Below are positions 59,901-64,000 of a stretch of DNA of 64,000 nucleotides, piece by piece. Under the pieces are notes generated by a model. That model was not told the origin of the DNA, made no database searches, and was given only the letters and a program-made list of their open reading frames with translations. How positions within the stretch are numbered: position 1 is the stretch's first letter; each line of letters begins with the position of its first letter. The DNA comes from Ciborinia camelliae (taxonomy: Eukaryota > Ascomycota > Leotiomycetes > Helotiales > Sclerotiniaceae): contig JANPYM010000006.1 of assembly GCA_025890175.1 (NCBI GenBank), forward strand, positions 776,376-840,375, written 5' to 3'. The translations under genes and the position numbers were made by a program.

Positions 59901-60622
59901 AAACTTCTAGTGAACTGAGTTGTCTGTCTCAGTGTCTCCTCTTCAAATCAATATTGATGAATCTGTCCCTTTTAAGTAAGGATTCCTGAAGAGACAGACT
60001 ACTCTCCATCTCCTGCGAGTTCATCCATTCTGAGTAAAGAGTCAGGATTTTGAATAGTGAGATACACCGTTTTTGTCGGAAAATTACGGATCAAAAGAGA
60101 ACAAGATAATATAACTTGGTAAAAGTTTTGTTTGGATTGTTGCCTGGGAGAGGATTGGATAATGAAGCCATGATAATAAGAGTGGTGTGGGAGGTAGAGT
60201 TTGAAGTAACTCCAGTTGAGCTCAGCAAGTAAGAAGCAGAGTGAAGATATATCTGGTCAGCTCAAAGTTGAGTATCAAAATAGAAAACGGGGCTTGAAAA
60301 TTTCTGTTTAATTTCGATCTTGCAAATGGAACTCTCAATACATGATGGTAAGATGCTAGGCAAGTCACATAGCTAAAGACTCACTCAAGAACAATAAGGC
60401 AACACAAGAAAATTCTATCTTCATATCTGGGTACTTGAATTCAAGTCATTGTTTGTAAATACAATGATGCTGGTCCCCGGAGAATCGAGAGGACCTCTAT
60501 TCATTGCTTTCACATAATCTGTAATCCACGGTACTCGACTCCCATTCTAACTTTCCACTCCCATTGGCGGCATTCTCATCCTATCCAACCTACTTATCCA
60601 CGTCGCGCTTGAAAAAAAGGCC
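56932..60622. other. Long gene-poor region
   Basis: About 3.7 kb. Weak candidates are a plus-strand frame at 57274-57690 (listed) and a minus-strand frame at 58948-59337 rich in Ser, Thr and His. Several CACGTGAT words occur (about 58280-58290, 58349-58354, 58589-58595 and 58690-58695). No other gene is supported. Confidence 0.45.
57274..57690 (+). CDS. Possible orphan protein, 138 residues
   Basis: ATG at 57274 to a stop at 57688-57690. The N-terminal half is rich in Ser, His and Gln; the C-terminal part (FRAKRKYKNRSWITFYPFS, then HRAWYSMIGLVFGGGRKEF) is more protein-like. No family or intron is recognised. It may be chance. Confidence 0.27.
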   Translation: MYGLSRRIASPLVHISRHNNASQEAQPNSIQPHSTTPSHYRHLHQVESSKVKDTEISSTQNFSEKNTIKNNISSDNACTQPLFLTSPIFRAKRKYKNRSWITFYPFSQLPHRAWYSMIGLVFGGGRKEFPRRKSVFMA

Positions 60623-63600
60623 TCATAGCTTGCTGAGAAATTCGAGCAAGCTTTTATTGCTTTGATCATCGGCGCCCGCTCTGACTCCATCCTTATTCTC
60701 CTTATCAGCCTTGTCCTTGCTATCAACATCATTCTCGCCCACGTCTTTCTTATCAACCACATCTGTGTCATCAACAACATCGCTATCCGTCGCCCCCGAC
60801 TTTTTGATATCCTTGAAAGTCTCATCCACCGCGGCATGGAACATCGAATCGTCCAAAGGATTAGGTTTACCCTCTTGGAGAAGACTCCCATCACGACTAT
60901 CATCATCACCCTGATCGCTCTCATCATCGTCATCACCATCCTTGAAGTCTTCGTCCCACTTTCTTCCCATCTTCATCACATCACCCACCTTCCCAGCCTC
61001 GGTTTTCTCTGGTCCCCCAAGAATCTCCCAAATATCTCGTCTCCAAAGTGCACAGTTCCATTCATCCTTCACCATTTGATCGACCAAATTCTTCGGCATC
61101 CAAACTTTGGCTTTCTTCTTCCTGACATCGAACTTAAATGTTGACCACACAATCACATCTTCAGCTCTCCAGTTCTCATATTCCTTTCCTCTATAGGAAT
61201 TTTTGACTTCATCACCCCAGCTGGGATCGAGAAGTACGCGGAGATTTTTCTCAGATTTAAGAGAAACGAGACCACGAGTATTGGTTGGTAGTCTCCGGAA
61301 GAGAAGGATGAGACAGTTCGGTTGGACCTGAGCGCCATGGGTGGAAGGCAATGAACGGAGATTGATTGTATATTCATTGATTTCATCAAGTCGATAAACT
61401 AGATTCGGATTGAGACGAAATGGGAGAAGAGGTGCAAAAATAGTCGCGAGAGTTTTCATTTCTGACGAAAAAGGAGCGATACAGAGTGGCTTTTCACTAT
61501 ATTTTATAGATACATGATCCGGATTCATAGGCATGTGTCGGGGAGGCCTTGCGGTAGTGGTAAGAGTACCGGTGAAAAGCGGGACAAGAATCTCTGAAAG
61601 CCAATGAGAATGGTAACCCAACCGGTGGAGATGCGCAAGTTGACGGAACAAGATTGACAGATTGAGAGGAGAGTAAATTTGATGATTCCTCTGTGTGTTT
61701 GTCATAATACGCATTGGCAGTGCCAATTTGAGAAACAACCCATGGAACCATACTTTCAGTTTTTTGAGAGAAAGAAGGGCACTTGAGGGTCGTTTGTAAG
61801 GATCCACCAGAGGATCCCATCTGTATAGTGTGTTATCTGCGAGAGGAAAGGGCTCGATTCCCTTGAATATGATCTGGGCGCTTGTAAGTCGTTGAAGCAT
61901 TTTTTGACTGGTAACGAGTTGGTATTCAGAAATAAAGTTGTCCATATTTGGGAAGGCTTTGACATTGTGCAGACAAAAAGAAGAAATATAGGAGGAACTA
62001 TGTTGCTTCAAGATAGGCAGAGCGTGGAGGAAGGTGGTTAAATGGCCACCTTTGTAATCACTATATGGTTGAGTTAGCCGCGGGAGACTGAAATTTCCGA
62101 TTGAGAAGAGACTTACGGAAGGTTACTGATGTTGATACAATCATAAAGTAGGGGGAAACCTTTTGGACGTGGGTAACCGATCTTTACGCTTTCGTCGACA
62201 TCATTCGGATCGTGGTGCATATCAAAATTAAGTCGTTCAGCCACATCAATATAATCACCCAACACTAATTCGGCCTGAAGTCTCACACCTAATTTTTTTA
62301 TAGCTTTTGCTGCTGCTTCAAAAAAAGGTGTGACCTGATAGAACAATCTGGAGGTATTCTTTTGCTGGGGTAGCCTTCCTTCGTCGCATGAAAGATTTTC
62401 GACTAAATCAAAAGGATCATATCGAACATCCAACGTCGGATTTGGGTCGCCAATCGCTGTATACCAGTCGAGGTCAAGTAAAGTTGGGTTCGTACGCCAG
62501 TGATCCAACACATGCTTGCTCAAGTCATCTCCTTTCAATTCGCTGTTCGTGGAGGGATCGAACATAAATGTGTCCGGCGGCAAGAGAATGGCATTTTCAG
62601 AGTAGGCTTTTCTCTCTAGAATGCATTCAGGACCAATTATATTCTGAAAATCATCACTCTTGATACTATGGTATATCTTCATGTTTTCCTTTACACCCCT
62701 CACTATTTCTTTGTTGCTGAAAGTCTTCAATGCTTCTCCATCACTGGTCCAGTTTTCGAGTGCTCCAATGTAGAAAGGAATATCAGCTTCAAACAAGTGG
62801 ACCCATTTTAAAGGGTTTCGATTGCTCTTGAGACTCTCCAGTAACTCCGAGATGATGTCTTGTAATTGCCGAAATGCGTATTCTGGAATCAACGGTGCCG
62901 CATGGATGATGAAGATAGTATTCAATACATTCAATTCCTCGTCTCCTGATTGTGACAAGGAAAGTTTGTCGAGAAGCTTGAATATGATGAGATTCCGAGC
63001 AAGTGTATGCCTATTAGCGTCATTCAGCGTGAAGTGATATCGACGCTCTGAGATCTTCCCTGCTCCTTCACAATGGGCAATATGAATAAGAGAACTGAAA
63101 AAGTTCCTTGCGTCGCCGATTTCAGCATTGAAGAATGAGAGACCTTCATCTTTGGATGCGTGTTCTTCCATACAAGGGTCAAAAAGTGATTGTGCTTTAT
63201 CGAGTGAAACTGGGCTGTACTCTCTTTCAGATAGCCTGCAAAGTGTTAGCTAGGTACTATGTTTTGACATTTGAAGCCACCAATCTGGTTCGTTACTTAC
63301 GTAGATTGATGGTACCTTTCCAACCTCCCCCCAATCTCAACCCGTCGCTTCTTTTGTTCTCCAATAGGAGTTTCGTGGGAATTATCTTCCGCCATCGCAA
63401 TGAGGGATTCCAACTTCTTTATTCTTTGTACGTCGCATCCTTCATCCGCTTTAGTCAAAGACAATGATTTCTTCGCAAATTCGATGCATAATTTATATTT
63501 TCCAGTTTCGTGGTAGGCTGTGGAGAGATTTGCAAATGGCTTTGGATCTTCTCGCGAGGTTCTGGCGGCTGCTAAATACTTTTTGATTGCTGTTGAGTAA

Positions 63601-63735
63601 TAATGAGTAATCTTCAGATACATAGAGTAAGGCAGGGGAAATTTTACCTCCATCGAAGTCTCTAGCCTTGAATAAGTTGTTGCCCTCCTCTCTAAAGTTG
63701 AGTGAGATATCTTTCGAAGACGACAGCCCTTTCAT
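60623..63735 (-). CDS. TPR and DUF4470-like domain protein
   Basis: Four exons read leftwards, 63735-63648, 63589-63301, 63235-62117 and 62060-60623, give 977 residues. Introns are 56-65 bp, and the second and third have GTAAGT donors. Residues about 10-110 are TPR helices (LNFREEGNNLFKARDFDGAIKKY, PFANLSTAYHETGKYKLCIEFAKK). About residues 155-260 carry FFNAEIGDARNFFSSLIHIA and ERRYHFTLNDANRHTLARNL, the pattern of DUF4470 as I know it. A long helical region follows (PLLYDCINISNLPDYKGGHLTTFL, LRSLPSTHGAQVQPNCLILL). The C-terminal about 120 residues are very acidic (DGDDDDESDQGDDDSRDG) and end LLEFLSKL. Role unknown; TPR suggests a protein-interaction scaffold. All phases agree, so no frameshift is needed. 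Confidence 0.85.
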
Positions 63736-64000
63736 CTTGAATCTTGAATTGTTGATGTAGATCCGTGGTAAATGTGATATTTGATGTGCTCAGTTAACTT
63801 CTGCCAGAACGATGCAGCACACCAGAGTTGAAATACGTTGGAGATTGGTTGGAAGCTTAGCAAATGAAAATATTAATTAGTTTAGATGGAAAATCTTGAA
63901 TGGAAGATTCTTATGAATGAATACCAAATAAAAAAGGGCCTGGAGTTTGTTGCAGCGACCGTTTGCTTGCATAAGTATCTATGCAGACAGGGTAATTGTT
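63736..64000. other. Upstream region of the TPR gene to the window edge
   Basis: Promoter side of the preceding minus-strand gene. No coding sequence was seen. Confidence 0.5.

Overview
The window is nuclear DNA of a filamentous ascomycete. Coding genes have short introns (47-141 bp) with GTAAGT-like donors and CTAAC/CTAAT branch sites, and the conserved genes (HSP90, TAF5, MED11, VPS5, mitochondrial bL31m) are of fungal type. The overall style suggests a leotiomycete, perhaps Sclerotiniaceae (Botrytis/Sclerotinia-like), but this is an impression and not a proof. No bacterial operons, CRISPR, rRNA or tRNA were seen. Layout: 0-25.7 kb is a conserved housekeeping half. It holds the 3' part of HSP90, a secreted glycine-rich wall-type protein, TAF5 and MED11 in divergent orientation (both serve RNA polymerase II initiation), the retromer sorting nexin VPS5, mitochondrial ribosomal protein bL31m divergent from a flavin-reductase-like protein, a decayed gene, a J-domain-like charged protein, an MPPED-type metallophosphoesterase and a CaaX-box protein. 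25.7-29.4 kb is a gene-free stretch packed with mini- and microsatellites. 29.4-47.3 kb is an accessory region of orphan genes. An Arg/Ser-rich coiled-coil protein and a zinc-knuckle protein share an N-terminal layout. An acidic protein with an AT-hook-like motif is divergent from the zinc-knuckle gene, and a frameshifted relic of the acidic protein lies 4 kb away. A five-exon small secreted protein with Kex2 sites and a two-exon unknown gene also lie here, together with dispersed repeats and LTR fragments. 47.8-51.5 kb is an extremely AT-rich satellite of about 95-100 bp units, into which at least two short LTR-like elements have inserted with perfect 5-bp target duplications; a third LTR copy borders it. 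51.8-58 kb is gene-poor, with a 483-bp inverted-repeat element flanked by TA (mariner/MITE-like) and a small two-CxxC protein gene. 60.6-63.7 kb is a large TPR plus DUF4470-like gene on the minus strand. The genes do not form one pathway. The main story is a conserved block grading into a repeat-rich, fast-evolving compartment with lineage-specific gene families, pseudogenes and nested mobile-element relics. All exon models were assembled by eye from splice signals and reading phase.
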